The position numbers and the translations under genes are program-made. The notes under the pieces are model-generated. The model was not told the origin of the DNA, did no database searches, and saw only the letters and a program-made list of their open reading frames with translations. 64,000 bases of DNA, from positions 1 to 64,000 of the forward strand of contig CANRAW010000003.1 in the NCBI GenBank assembly GCA_947628715.1, written 5' to 3'. Source of the DNA: an uncultured Clostridia bacterium. Its GTDB lineage: Bacteria > Bacillota > Clostridia > TANB77 > CAG-508. Below, piece after piece: positions 26,384-37,787 of the stretch. Position 1 is the stretch's first letter. Every line of letters starts with the position of its first letter.

Positions 26384-27079
26384 TTATTTTAAAGAAACTA
26401 CTATTTTTCTATGAGTTCCTTCTCCTACACTAATTGTTTTTACTTTATTGTTTTCTTGTAATTTAGTGTGTATTATTTTTCTTTCATAAGGTGTCATTGG
26501 TTCTAATGTAATTGATTTTCTGCTTCTAACAACACTCTTTGCAATCTTTTCTGCAAGCTCTTCAAGTGCTTTTTTCCTCTTATCTCTATATCCTAAAATA
26601 TCTAATTCGACTCTTATTCTTTCTTTATTATTTTTTACTGCTATTGCACTTAATATAGATTGCATTGCATTTAGTGTTTCTCCCCTATACCCTATTAGGA
26701 AGTCTGCTTCTTTTTCGTCAATTACAATTTTTATTGTATTGTCTTCTATCTTACAATCATATTTTATTTCATTTCCTGTTGTTTGTAATAAGAATTTATC
26801 TAAAAATTCTGTTACTTGATTTTTTGCATCATTTAATATATTTTCATCAATTTTTACTTCTTCAATATTTTTCTCATTTACTCTGTTTTCTTCTCTTTTT
26901 TCTTTTAATGTCATTTCAACTTTTACAACTCTAGGTGCTAATATATCAAAGAAACTTCTTTTTTCTTCATTTTCTAATACTTTTATTTCTACTTCATTTT
27001 TTGAGACTTTTAATTCTTTTAAACCTTTTTCAATTGCTTCGTTTGTAGTTCTTCCTTCGAATATTTTTGAGTTAGGCAT
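26384..27079 (-). CDS. jag: Jag/KhpB RNA-binding protein
   Basis: A 231-residue SpoIIIJ-associated protein. It has an N-terminal Jag-N domain (EGRTTNEAIEKGLKELKVSK), a KH domain (IGYRGETLNAMQSILS) and an R3H domain (RKSITLEPMTPYERKIIHTKL). It binds RNA and affects cell division and envelope synthesis in related species. Its start overlaps the end of yidC by 8 bp, indicating translational coupling. Confidence 0.94.
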   Translation of the reverse strand: MPNSKIFEGRTTNEAIEKGLKELKVSKNEVEIKVLENEEKRSFFDILAPRVVKVEMTLKEKREENRVNEKNIEEVKIDENILNDAKNQVTEFLDKFLLQTTGNEIKYDCKIEDNTIKIVIDEKEADFLIGYRGETLNAMQSILSAIAVKNNKERIRVELDILGYRDKRKKALEELAEKIAKSVVRSRKSITLEPMTPYERKIIHTKLQENNKVKTISVGEGTHRKIVVSLK

Positions 27080-27923
27080 TTACTTTTTCCTCCTTATCTC
27101 CAAAAAATTTATTCATAACTAATCTTTCAATTATCATAAGAATATTATTAATTAGCCAATATAAAGCAAGTCCTAAAGGTGCAATTGCAGAAATTGATAA
27201 TGCAATTAATGGCATCATATATGTCATGTTTTTATTTGTTTGAGCCATTACATCAAAATCTTCCTCTTCTTCTCCCTCTTCCTTTTTAACTGGCTTTTCT
27301 TTTTCTAATTTTTTCTGCATAGAAGTTGCAATTAACATAGATATAAAAGATGTAATAACATAAAGCGCTGGTATTACATAAGTTTTCCAATTTTGATAAT
27401 CTCTTTGTGGTATAGAACTTAAGTCAATACCGAAAAAATCCATATTAATATAAACTCTATCGTCTTCTGCTGATTTTTCTCTTATAATTGAAATTTCAGG
27501 ATATGCGTCTTTTGAATTTGAATTTTCGCTGATTTCTGTCCTGTATTTTTCAATAAGTTCAGGTTCAACTTTTTTCATATATGTTAATGGGCTTTTTACT
27601 AAATAAAATACAGCAAACAATAATATTATTTGCATTATTGCACTAAAACATCCACCAAAAGGATTAACATTTTCTGTTTTATATAGTTCCATTGTTTCTC
27701 TTTGCAATTCTTCTGGATTGTTTTTATATTTTACTTGTAAAACCTTCATTTTTTCTTGTAATTCTGTAGTTTTTTTCAAAGTTTTTTGTTGTTTTATTGA
27801 TATTGGCATCATTATAAGTTTAATAATAATTGAGAATAATATTATTGCAATTCCATAATTATTAATTAAACTATATAAAATATTTAACAAATATCCCAAT
27901 ATATAAGCAACTGCTGAAAACAT
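27072..27923 (-). CDS. yidC: Membrane protein insertase YidC (SpoIIIJ/OxaA)
   Basis: A 283-residue insertase with five hydrophobic segments. IIIKLIMMPISIKQQKTLKK carries the conserved region before the cytosolic hairpin, and NPFGGCFSAIMQI is the conserved TM3 region. The extracellular loop and the acidic insert near residue 215-230 are variable. Unlike many Gram-positive YidC proteins it shows no obvious lipoprotein signal at the start. It lies in the rpmH-rnpA-yidD-yidC-jag operon. Confidence 0.94.
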   Translation of the reverse strand: MFSAVAYILGYLLNILYSLINNYGIAIILFSIIIKLIMMPISIKQQKTLKKTTELQEKMKVLQVKYKNNPEELQRETMELYKTENVNPFGGCFSAIMQIILLFAVFYLVKSPLTYMKKVEPELIEKYRTEISENSNSKDAYPEISIIREKSAEDDRVYINMDFFGIDLSSIPQRDYQNWKTYVIPALYVITSFISMLIATSMQKKLEKEKPVKKEEGEEEEDFDVMAQTNKNMTYMMPLIALSISAIAPLGLALYWLINNILMIIERLVMNKFFGDKEEKVNA

Positions 27924-27938
27924 ATATCTCCTCCATAT

Positions 27939-28148
27939 TTATCTAAGTGGATCATATCCACCTTTTGAAAACGGATTGCATCTTACGATTCGCCTTGTTC
28001 CGTAGATAATTCCCTTTATCGCACCATATTTTTCTATTGCCTGTTTAGTATATTCAGAGCATGTTGGATAATATTTACAATGATTTCCTAGATGTTTTGA
28101 AATATATTTTTGATATATATTGATTATACATATAAAAAATTTTCTCAT
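27939..28148 (-). CDS. yidD: Membrane protein insertion efficiency factor YidD
   Basis: A 69-residue protein with the family pattern IYQKYISKHLGNHCKYYPTC followed by SEYTKQAIEKYG and RIVRCNPFSKGGYDP. It assists YidC-dependent insertion. Its start overlaps the end of rnpA by 4 bp. One Arg is encoded by CGA, showing that this CGN codon is used normally. Confidence 0.95.
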   Translation of the reverse strand: MRKFFICIINIYQKYISKHLGNHCKYYPTCSEYTKQAIEKYGAIKGIIYGTRRIVRCNPFSKGGYDPLR

Positions 28149-28483
28149 GAATTGTTTATTTCTCCAATAATCTTTTCCAAATCTTCTTTTACATCATAAA
28201 AAGATATTTGCTTAGTTTCTACTCTTTTTTTAACTAAAAAAATTATACTTTTTCCACTTGAAGTAACTTTTTCATTTAATCTATATGCTTCTCTTATTAG
28301 CCTTTTTAGCCTATTTCTTTCTACTGCTTTTGCTTGTTTTTTACTTATTGCAATTCCTATCCTATTTTTACATAATGTATTTCCAATAAAAAAGGCTTCT
28401 ATGTAATTCCCGTGGCAGTATTTTCCTTTAGTTAAAACATATCTAAACTCATAGTTTTTCTTTATTATTTCTGTATTTTTCAT
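28145..28483 (-). CDS. rnpA: Ribonuclease P protein component
   Basis: A 112-residue protein subunit of RNase P, which matures tRNA 5' ends. The RNR signature is present as AVERNRLKRLIREAYR (about 52-67), preceded by RIGIAISKKQAK. It sits between rpmH and yidD in the standard order. Start ATG and length agree with the family. Confidence 0.96.
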   Translation of the reverse strand: MKNTEIIKKNYEFRYVLTKGKYCHGNYIEAFFIGNTLCKNRIGIAISKKQAKAVERNRLKRLIREAYRLNEKVTSSGKSIIFLVKKRVETKQISFYDVKEDLEKIIGEINNS

Positions 28484-28559
28484 ACTATCACTTCAAAATT
28501 CAATCTTATGCAAATGAGCCTAAATACTTCTTTTTCGTTTCTAGGCTCAATTTATTTGC

Positions 28560-28694
28560 TTAAGCACTTATTTTTTTTCTACCTTTTTGTCTTCTAGCTT
28601 TTAATATATTTCTTCCAGATCTTGTCTTCATTCTCTTTAAAAAACCATGTTCCTTTTGTCTTTGTATTTTTTTTGGTTGATATGTTCTTTTCAT
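28560..28694 (-). CDS. rpmH: Ribosomal protein bL34
   Basis: A 44-residue basic protein with the L34 pattern: [40 protein letters not shown] and the ending KISA. An AGGAGGTGCAAAA site precedes the ATG. It is the first gene of the minus-strand operon and is divergent from dnaA. Confidence 0.97.
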   Translation of the reverse strand: MKRTYQPKKIQRQKEHGFLKRMKTRSGRNILKARRQKGRKKISA

Positions 28695-28814
28695 TTTGCA
28701 CCTCCTAGATTTATTCGTTAAATAACATTAAAATTATACATTAAAATGCACCATATTGTCAAGTATTTTTTAAATTTTCTTAGGGAAATGCACGTTTTAA
28801 TTTTTTCCACATTT

Positions 28815-28869
28815 TATTTAATTTTTTCCACATTTTTTATTGACTTTTTTTTCTGTTTTTTGATATTAT
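28815..28869 (+). promoter_or_regulatory. dnaA promoter with DnaA-box-like sites
   Basis: TTGACT at 28840-28845, 18-bp spacer and TATTAT at 28864-28869, followed by GGAGG before the dnaA ATG. TTTTCCACA, a common variant DnaA box, occurs twice just upstream (at about 28803-28811 and 28825-28833), consistent with autoregulation by DnaA. Confidence 0.65.
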
Positions 28870-28903
28870 ATTTAAGAATAATAAAAAATAAATGGAGGAT
28901 GTC

Positions 28904-30238
28904 ATGACAGAAGATTATAAATCATACAAAGACATAATGAATTCAGTTAAAACGTGCTCTTTAGACGCTATCTCAGAGCTTGCTTATGATACTTGGATTG
29001 CACCTATAGAAATTGCATCAATAGAGGGAGATACAGTAAATTTTCTTATTCCTACAGAATTTTATGAATCTCAAATAAAACCTTATGAACCACTTTTGAT
29101 AAATTGCTTAAAACAAGTAACAAATAAGGTTTATAAACTAAACTATGTAACTGCAAAAGATATAGAAAATACTTCTGTAGAAACTCCTAAAGCATTTAGT
29201 GAACAATTAAATTCAAATCTTGATGCAAAATATACATTTAGTAATTTTGTAATAGGGGAGAATAATAGATTTGCGCATGCTGCTTCTTTAGCTGTATCAG
29301 AAGCTCCTGGAATATCATATAATCCACTTTTTATTTATGGTGGAGTAGGTCTAGGTAAAACACATTTAATGCACGCAATTGGTAATGAAATTTTAAAAAG
29401 ATATCCTACAAAAAAGGTCTTATATGTAACTTCTGAAAAATTCACAAATGACTTTATAAATGGAATTAAAGATAATTCAAATGAACACTTTAGACAAAAA
29501 TATAGAAATATAGATGTACTTTTAATTGACGATATACAATTCATTGCAGGCAAAGAGGGGATACAAGAGGAATTTTTCCACACCTTTAATACTATTTGTG
29601 AAAATAAAGGTCAAATTGTTCTTACAAGTGATAAACCACCAAAAGATATAAATCCACTAGAAGAGCGTTTAAAATCTAGATTTGATTGGGGACTTTTAGT
29701 TGATATATCTGCTGCAAATTATGAAACTAGACTTGCAATTTTAAGAAAAAAAGTACAATTAGAAAATATTGTTATAGATGACTTAGTTCTTTCTAATATA
29801 GCTACAAAAGTAGATACAAATATAAGAGAGCTAGAAGGAACTTTGAATAAAATTGTTGCTCAAGCATCGCTTACACACAGTCCAATAACTTTTGATTTGG
29901 CTGAAAAAGCAATAACAGATGTAATTGCACATAAAGAAAAACTAATATCACCATCTTACATAAAAGAAACTGTTGCAAAATATTTCAATATAGATGTAGG
30001 GGATATAGACAGTTCTAAAAGGTCAAATGAAATTGCTTATCCAAGACAAGTAGCAATGTTTCTTTGTCGTGAACTTGCAAAGATGCAATATAAAAATATT
30101 GGTAATGCTTTTGGAAATAGAGACCACTCAACTGTTATGCACGCTTGTAGTAAAATTGAACAAGAAATAAAAAAAGATAAAGATGCACTTATGATTGTGG
30201 ATAGTTTAAAAAATATAATTTTGAAACCAGAAGCCTGA
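28904..30238 (+). CDS. dnaA: Replication initiator DnaA
   Basis: A 444-residue initiator. It has an N-terminal domain I (1-85), a short linker, an AAA+ domain with Walker A GGVGLGKTH (near residue 148) and Walker B VLLIDDIQF, and domain IV with the DnaA signature GNRDHSTVMHACSKIE. I chose the ATG at 28904, spaced correctly from GGAGG; the ATG at 28892 overlaps that site. The stop is TGA, showing TGA is a true stop here. It contains CGT Arg codons but no CGG. Confidence 0.97.
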   Translation: MTEDYKSYKDIMNSVKTCSLDAISELAYDTWIAPIEIASIEGDTVNFLIPTEFYESQIKPYEPLLINCLKQVTNKVYKLNYVTAKDIENTSVETPKAFSEQLNSNLDAKYTFSNFVIGENNRFAHAASLAVSEAPGISYNPLFIYGGVGLGKTHLMHAIGNEILKRYPTKKVLYVTSEKFTNDFINGIKDNSNEHFRQKYRNIDVLLIDDIQFIAGKEGIQEEFFHTFNTICENKGQIVLTSDKPPKDINPLEERLKSRFDWGLLVDISAANYETRLAILRKKVQLENIVIDDLVLSNIATKVDTNIRELEGTLNKIVAQASLTHSPITFDLAEKAITDVIAHKEKLISPSYIKETVAKYFNIDVGDIDSSKRSNEIAYPRQVAMFLCRELAKMQYKNIGNAFGNRDHSTVMHACSKIEQEIKKDKDALMIVDSLKNIILKPEA

Positions 30239-30558
30239 TATTATAAACTAAAAGTTAACTTTTTATAAAAACGTGTTCGTAGAATAAAAAGTAAGAAAAA
30301 ATAATTGTATTTCTTCTTACGGAAGCAATGCATTAGTTATTCACAAAAAAATGTGAATATCGTGTTTATAACTTGTTGAAAACTAATTATTCACATTTAT
30401 ATTTTTGCAAATGTGGATTTTATAAAAAGTTATCAACATCTTATGCACATAGTTTTTCCTTACGGGTGCAATGTATTGACCAACTTTTCCACACTATTCA
30501 CACGCCTACTACTACTACTACTAAAATTATTTAATATTATAAAGGAGGAAAGAGCCCA
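30239..30558 (+). other. Chromosomal replication origin oriC (dnaA-dnaN interval)
   Basis: An intergenic region of 320 bp dense in DnaA-box variants: TTATTCACA on both strands (about 30336-30358 and 30389-30397), TGTGGATTT, TTATCAACA, and TTTTCCACA at 30485-30493 followed by CTATTCACA at 30494-30502. Directly after these come a short GC cluster (CGCC) and six CTA repeats (30506-30523; TAG repeats on the complement), the arrangement of a basal unwinding system with DnaA-trios as described in Bacillus subtilis. An AT-rich stretch and the dnaN ribosome binding site follow. Confidence 0.88.
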
Positions 30559-31677
30559 ATGAAATTTATTTGTGAAAAGGCAAATTTGCTTAAAGCTATT
30601 AATTCCGTAGTAAGAGGAGTATCTTCTAAAACTACAATGCCTATATTAGAAGGTATACTTATTCAAACAAATGATAAAGAAGTAAAATTTACAACTTATG
30701 ATTTAGAGTTAGGAATCGAGTATGTAATAGATTGTGAAGTTATAGAGCAAGGAAGTACAGTTGTTACTGCTTCAGTATTTAGTGAGATTATTAGAAAATT
30801 ACCAGATACAGATATTTCTATTACAATAGACGATAAAGATTTACTTGTAATAGAGTGTGAAGGATCTTTATATAAACTTGCAACTATGAATCCAGTTGAA
30901 TTTCCAGAATTACCTAAAATAGACGAAGAAAATTGGATTGAATTAGAACAAAATACTTTAAAAGATATGATAAGAAAGACAATATTTGCTGTAAGTACAG
31001 AATCTCATAGACCAATATTTACAGGATGTTTATTTGAAATTAAACAAAATAAAATAAATGTAGTTGCGGTTGATGGATACAGATTAGGATGGAAAATAAA
31101 AACATTAGATAGTCAAGTAAATGATTTTAAAGTTGTAATTCCAGGAAAAACATTAAATGAAGTTAATAAAATTATTTCAGATTCTTTTGATAAAGTTAAA
31201 ATTAGTGTGTCAAAAAATCAAGCATTATTTGATATGGATAATTGTAAGATTGTTACTAGATTATTAGAGGGAGAATTCCTAGAATATGAAAAAGTAATTC
31301 CAAAAACATGGGAGACAAGAATAAGAGTAAATAAAAAAGAGTTACAAGAATGTTTTGAAAGAGTTAGTTTGATTTCAATGTCTAGTATTGAAAAAGAAAG
31401 AAAATATCCTGTAAGAGTTTCTGTAGAAATAGGAAAAATAGTTATATCATGTAAGAACCAAGCAGGGGATGCAAAGGAAGAAATATTTTTAACAACAGAA
31501 GGAAAAAATCTAGAAGTAGGATTTAATCCAAAATATTTCTTAGATGCTCTAAAAGCAATAGATGATGAAGAAATATATGTTGAATTTGGAAGCAGTTTAT
31601 CTCCATCAATAATAAAATCTATAGAAGATACTGAAGATTATATATATATGATTTTACCTATAAGAATACAAGATTAA
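30559..31677 (+). CDS. dnaN: DNA polymerase III beta sliding clamp
   Basis: A 372-residue clamp of normal length with the expected three-domain repeat. It starts MKFICEKANLLKAINSVVRG and ends YIYMILPIRIQD, matching the family's C-terminal ILPIR-type strand. It holds DNA polymerase and many repair proteins on DNA. The ATG follows AAAGGAGGAAAGAGCC. recF follows after 14 bp. Confidence 0.97.
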   Translation: MKFICEKANLLKAINSVVRGVSSKTTMPILEGILIQTNDKEVKFTTYDLELGIEYVIDCEVIEQGSTVVTASVFSEIIRKLPDTDISITIDDKDLLVIECEGSLYKLATMNPVEFPELPKIDEENWIELEQNTLKDMIRKTIFAVSTESHRPIFTGCLFEIKQNKINVVAVDGYRLGWKIKTLDSQVNDFKVVIPGKTLNEVNKIISDSFDKVKISVSKNQALFDMDNCKIVTRLLEGEFLEYEKVIPKTWETRIRVNKKELQECFERVSLISMSSIEKERKYPVRVSVEIGKIVISCKNQAGDAKEEIFLTTEGKNLEVGFNPKYFLDALKAIDDEEIYVEFGSSLSPSIIKSIEDTEDYIYMILPIRIQD

Positions 31678-31691
31678 AAGGAAGAAATTTG

Positions 31692-32769
31692 ATGTATATA
31701 GAAAATATTAAACTTTCAAATTTTAGAAATTATATAGAAGAAGAAATATTACTTGATAAAAATATAAATATATTTTATGGCAATAATGCACAGGGAAAAA
31801 CAAATATAATAGAAGCAATATATATATGTTCATTGGGAAAGTCATATAGGACAAGTAGGGAAAAGGAAATTATTAATATAAACAATGATAAATTTGCTAA
31901 AGTTGAAATGAAATATTGCAAAAATGATAGAGAAGGAAAAATAAAATTAGAATTATCAGATAAAAAACTTATTTCTATAAATGATATAAAAGTAAAGAAA
32001 ATGAGTGAAGTTCTAGGAAAAATTAATATAGTTTTATTTAATCCAGAAGATATAAATATATTTAGAGAAGGACCATCAAAAAGAAGAAGAATATTGGATG
32101 TTATGATAAGTCAACTAAGGCCATCTTATGTTTATAATTTGAATATGTATAGTAAAACTTTAGAACAAAGAAATAATTACTTAAAGCAAATAAAATTTGA
32201 AAATAAATCTGAAGAAATGCTTGAAATTTGGGAAAGTAAACTTGCAGAATATGCTGAAAATATTAATATTTATAGAAAAGAATTTGTAAAAAAAATACAA
32301 GAGAAAATAGTAGATATTCATAAGAAAATAACAGATAATAGAGAAATAATAAAAATTGAATATCTTTCTGATTTTAATAATAAAGAGCAGTTCATTAAAG
32401 ATTTAGAAAGAAATAGAAAAATTGATATAATAAGAGGATTTACAGGAAAAGGTATTCATAGAGATGATTTAAAAATATATATCAATAATAAAGAACTTGG
32501 CATATACGGTTCACAAGGGCAACATAGAAGTTCAATTTTGTCAATTAAATTAAGTGAACTAGAAATAATAAAAGACGAAACAGATGAAAATCCAATACTT
32601 TTATTAGACGATTTTATGTCAGAACTAGATAAGATTAGAAGAAGAAATTTTCTAGAGGATGTAAAAAATACACAAGTAATAATAACATGTACAGACAAAC
32701 TAGAATTAGAAAATGAGAATAAAAAGGTTTTTTATGTAGAAAATCGGAAAAGTAAATAACGAAAAGTAA
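31692..32769 (+). CDS. recF: DNA replication/repair protein RecF, one CGG +1 shift at the C-terminus
   Basis: An SMC-like ATPase that loads RecA at gaps. Walker A is FYGNNAQGKTNIIEA (about 31-45), the signature motif is SQGQHRS, and Walker B is ILLLDDFMSELD. In frame zero it ends VENRKSK. Read +1 from CGGA at 32745-32748 it ends VENGKVNNEK, which matches the usual VENGK ending of RecF proteins; the shifted product is 358 residues. The evidence at this site is weaker than elsewhere because only a few residues change. Confidence 0.93.
32745..32748 (+). other. CGG recoding site in recF (AAT CGGA)
   Basis: An in-frame CGG five codons from the zero-frame stop. The +1 reading gives ENGKV, the family-typical end, with a stop at 32767-32769. 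Confidence 0.7.
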
Positions 32770-32780
32770 GAAAAAAACAC

Positions 32781-32810
32781 TTGATTTTTTTATGAAAAAA
32801 ATAATATAAT
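32781..32810 (+). promoter_or_regulatory. gyrB promoter
   Basis: TTGATT at 32781-32786, 18-bp spacer, TATAAT at 32805-32810, 37 bp before the gyrB ATG. Confidence 0.7.
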
Positions 32811-32847
32811 TAATAGATAAGACAAAGGAAGGAATGATTTTATAAAA

Positions 32848-34802
<1,955 letters not shown>

Positions 34803-34806
34803 TTAC

Positions 34807-34836
34807 AAAAGGTTGAGAAAAAAATCTCAACCTTTT
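34807..34836 (+). terminator. gyrB terminator
   Basis: The stem AAAAGGTTGAGA/TCTCAACCTTTT with an A-rich loop lies directly after the gyrB stop. Confidence 0.9.
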
Positions 34837-35290
34837 ATCTATAATAAAACTAATATTAATCTACAGTTAGAACTATTATACATAATTTTTTCGCCTAATA
34901 TATATTGCTATATAACTAAGCAATAAACCACATATAATAATCTTTCACTCGACTATAAGAACACCTATAACGCATGTATTCATCCCAAAGGGACTAATAA
35001 CACAAATTAAAAGATATTAATATAATCTTAACTTTGAATATATTACTTATAATTTAATCACATATAAAATATTAATACAAAAGTATTAATAAAATGCAAT
35101 TTGCATACAAATAATACACTCGCATCTCCGGCAAATTATAACCAAAAAGCAAGGCTATAATTTACCTTTGCACGAACAATACAAAGCTAAAATAAACCTC
35201 ATATTGCTCTTAGTTCAACTAATATTAATTTTATAGTAATATTGTGTGAAAAATTTTTTAAAATATTCTTAGAAAAATTTTCAAAAAATA
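34837..35290. other. Intergenic stretch between gyrB and the T4SS genes
   Basis: No gene is seen in 454 bp. The sequence is rich in short AT repeats with islands such as CTCGCATCTCCGGCAAATTATAA and GGCTATAATTTACC, an imperfect palindrome around ATTATAAC/GCTATAATT. Position downstream of the gyrB terminator leaves room for a small RNA or a regulatory region, but no known structure is recognised. Confidence 0.4.
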
Positions 35291-35319
35291 TTGACAAAAT
35301 GAAAAAAGATTATTAAAAT
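35291..35319 (+). promoter_or_regulatory. Promoter of the VirB4 operon
   Basis: TTGACA at 35291-35296, 17-bp spacer, TAAAAT at 35314-35319, upstream of the gene at 35408. Confidence 0.75.
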
Positions 35320-35407
35320 AAGAACATAGATTTTTTCATATAAATTTTATTCAGACAAATTTTAAGTCTTTATTAAAATCAAAAATTAAAAAAGAATAGG
35401 AGAAGTC

Positions 35408-35968
35408 ATGGGAAAGGAAAAAGCATTTTCAATTCAGGAGTGGTTGCCTTTTGATAAAATAATGCCGAAAGGTATTATAAAAAATAAAAATAATGAATAT
35501 GTAAAAATAATAAAGGTAATTCCAATAAATTATAATTTGAAATCAGATTTAGAAAAAGAAGCAATATTAAGTTCATATAAAGCATTTTTAAAAACATGCA
35601 ACTTTGATATGCAAATATTAATACAAAGTAATAAAGAAGATTTATCTAATCACATTTTAAAAATACAAGAAAAAGTTAATTCAGAAAAAAATTTAAAACT
35701 CTTAAATATTTCCGAAAAGTACATAAATTTCATAAAAAAAGTAAACCAAGAAAAAAATTCAGCATCAAAAAATTTTTACATAATAATAAAAAATGAAAAA
35801 AGTATGCAAAAAGAAGAAATAAATATATTAGAACTAGAAGAAAAATATTTTAAGATTAAAGAAGGGCTGGCAAGATGTGGAAATAATGTAATTGAAATCG
35901 TAGAAAAAGAAGAACTAAAAAAAATACTATTTTCATTTTGTAATACGAGAAAAAGCATGATAAAGTAA
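35408..35968 (+). CDS. VirB4-associated TraC-N-like protein
   Basis: A 186-residue protein beginning IQEWLPFDKIMPKGIIKNKN and going on to ILSSYKAFLKTCNFDMQILI, a pattern I associate with the N-terminal domain found beside or fused to VirB4/TraC ATPases of Gram-positive type IV systems. It ends 13 bp before the virB4 start and shares its promoter. It has no membrane segment. The likely role is assembly with VirB4 at the inner face of the channel. The family assignment is by pattern only. Confidence 0.55.
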   Translation: MGKEKAFSIQEWLPFDKIMPKGIIKNKNNEYVKIIKVIPINYNLKSDLEKEAILSSYKAFLKTCNFDMQILIQSNKEDLSNHILKIQEKVNSEKNLKLLNISEKYINFIKKVNQEKNSASKNFYIIIKNEKSMQKEEINILELEEKYFKIKEGLARCGNNVIEIVEKEELKKILFSFCNTRKSMIK

Positions 35969-35981
35969 GGAGGGAAAGAAA

Positions 35982-37772
35982 ATAAAAAAGAATAAAAAAA
36001 TAGAAAACAATATTCTAGAAGATGGAATTTTTAGTGATAAAGATTATATAACACCTTCATATATTGATTTTTCTAATCCAAAATATATAGAAATAGACGA
36101 AATGTATTATGCAAGTTTGCTATGTGTTAATTATTATAGAGAGCAAAGTGATTTAATTCTTAAAAATTTAATAGATACCAATATAAACATAAACATTTCC
36201 ATTTTCTATGAAAAACAAGATACATATAAAACAATAAAAGAACTTACATATCACATTGGAAATATAGGAGTAGAACTAAAAGAAAATAATCAAAATAAGC
36301 AGGACATAGACATTGCAGCATTTAGTTATAATGATGCGAAATATATTAGAAAAGAAATGCAAATTAACAATGAAGAAATGTATTATATGTATATTTATTT
36401 AAGTGTATTTTCAAAAGACAAAAAGGAATTAGAATATCTTTTAAATAAAGTAGAAGGTATGACTCAAAGTAGAGGAATTCAAACAAGAAGAGCATATTTC
36501 AGAGAAGAACAAGCATATCTTTCAACGTTACCTATAATGCAAAACCATGTTGACTTAAAAAATGTTACAAAAAGAAATATTCTAACAAGTGGCATTGTTG
36601 CAACATATCCTTTCATATCGTCTTCACTATTTGACGAAAATGGAATATTTATTGGGACAAACATATACAATAATTCAATGGTGTTTATAGATAGATACAA
36701 TACAAGTAAATACAAAAATGCTAATATGTGCATCTTTGGGACAAGTGGCGCACGGAAAATCATATTATACAAAACTGTTAATATTAAGAAATAGGCTTTT
36801 AGGAATAGAACAATATATAATAGATCCAGAAAGAGAATATATAAATATAGCAACAAAACTAGAAGGAACACTATTTAAAATTGGACCTACATCAGATACA
36901 TACATTAATGTATTTGATATAAGAAAAGAGAGTATAGAAGATAATGAAAAAGGCTACTTAGCGACAAAAATACGGCAATCTAATTGGATTTTTTAATCTA
37001 ATATTTGGAGAAATGGATGAGGAAGAAAAAGCAATTTTAGAGGATAAACTAATAGAGTGCTACGGAAATAAGGGAATAACCTTTGATGACGAAACACTAT
37101 TTAAAGAAGTAGATGGGGAGATAGTATTTAAAGAAAGTATTGATATGCCAATTTTAGAAGATTTATACAATATTCTAGGAGATACTGAAAAAACAAAAGT
37201 ATTTAAAATAAAACTAATTCCATTTATAAAAGGTTCACTAATGTACCTTAATCATTATACAAATATAGAAATAAATAATAAGCTGATTGTTGCAGATATA
37301 TATGAACTTGGAGAAGAAAATATAAAGTATGGTATGTATATATTTACTGAACTATTTTCTGACAAAATAAAAAAAGATAGAAGTGTAAAAAAAGCAATTT
37401 ATTTAGACGAAATTTGGAGACTTATAGGGGTAACATCTAACAAATATGTTGCAAAGTTTATATATAAAATTTTTAAAACCATAAGAAAATATGGAGGAAG
37501 TGCAGTTGCAATAACGCAAGATATATCTGATTTATTTAGCCTAGAACATCGGAATATATGGTAAGAGTATTCTTAATAATTCTAGCATAAAAACATTTTT
37601 TTCATTAGAAGAAGAAAACATAAAAATATTAGCTGAATATTCAAACTTGTCAGAAAAGGAGAAAATAGAAATAAAGTCATTAAAGAGAGGAGAGTGTCTG
37701 ATGTTTGTTGGTGAAGAACATATAGTAACGAAAATCGAATCAGACCAATTTGAAAAAGATATTATAGAATAA
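35982..37772 (+). CDS. virB4: VirB4-type conjugation ATPase, three CGG +1 shifts, ATA start
   Basis: A 595-residue AAA+ ATPase of type IV secretion, split by three +1 shifts. At 36753-36756 the +1 frame gives the Walker A loop GTSGAGKSYYTKLL, whose last Gly is the GGA of CGGA; at 36973-36976 it gives TKIGNLIGFFNLIFG; at 37550-37553 it gives GIYGKSILNNSSIK near the C-terminus. Walker B is IYLDEIWRLIG. The frame opens after a stop at 35961 and contains no ATG, GTG or TTG before 36102, yet conserved-looking sequence (YITPSYIDFSNPKYIEID) precedes that ATG. ATA at 35982 is correctly spaced from AAGGAGGG, so I take it as the start. Confidence 0.88.
36753..36756 (+). other. CGG recoding site 1 in virB4 (GCA CGGA), Walker A
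   Basis: An in-frame CGG within the P-loop. GGA in the +1 frame is the Gly directly before the catalytic Lys of GAGKS, so this position can only be Gly in a working ATPase. Confidence 0.97.
36973..36976 (+). other. CGG recoding site 2 in virB4 (ATA CGGC)
   Basis: An in-frame CGG followed by C. The +1 frame (GGC) continues as GNLIGFFNLIFG; frame zero stops seven codons later. Confidence 0.93.
37550..37553 (+). other. CGG recoding site 3 in virB4 (CAT CGGA)
   Basis: An in-frame CGG. The +1 frame (GGA) continues as GIYGKSILNNSSIK, typical of VirB4 C-terminal regions, for 73 more codons; frame zero stops four codons later. Confidence 0.94.
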
Positions 37773-37787
37773 AAAGGAGATAGATAT

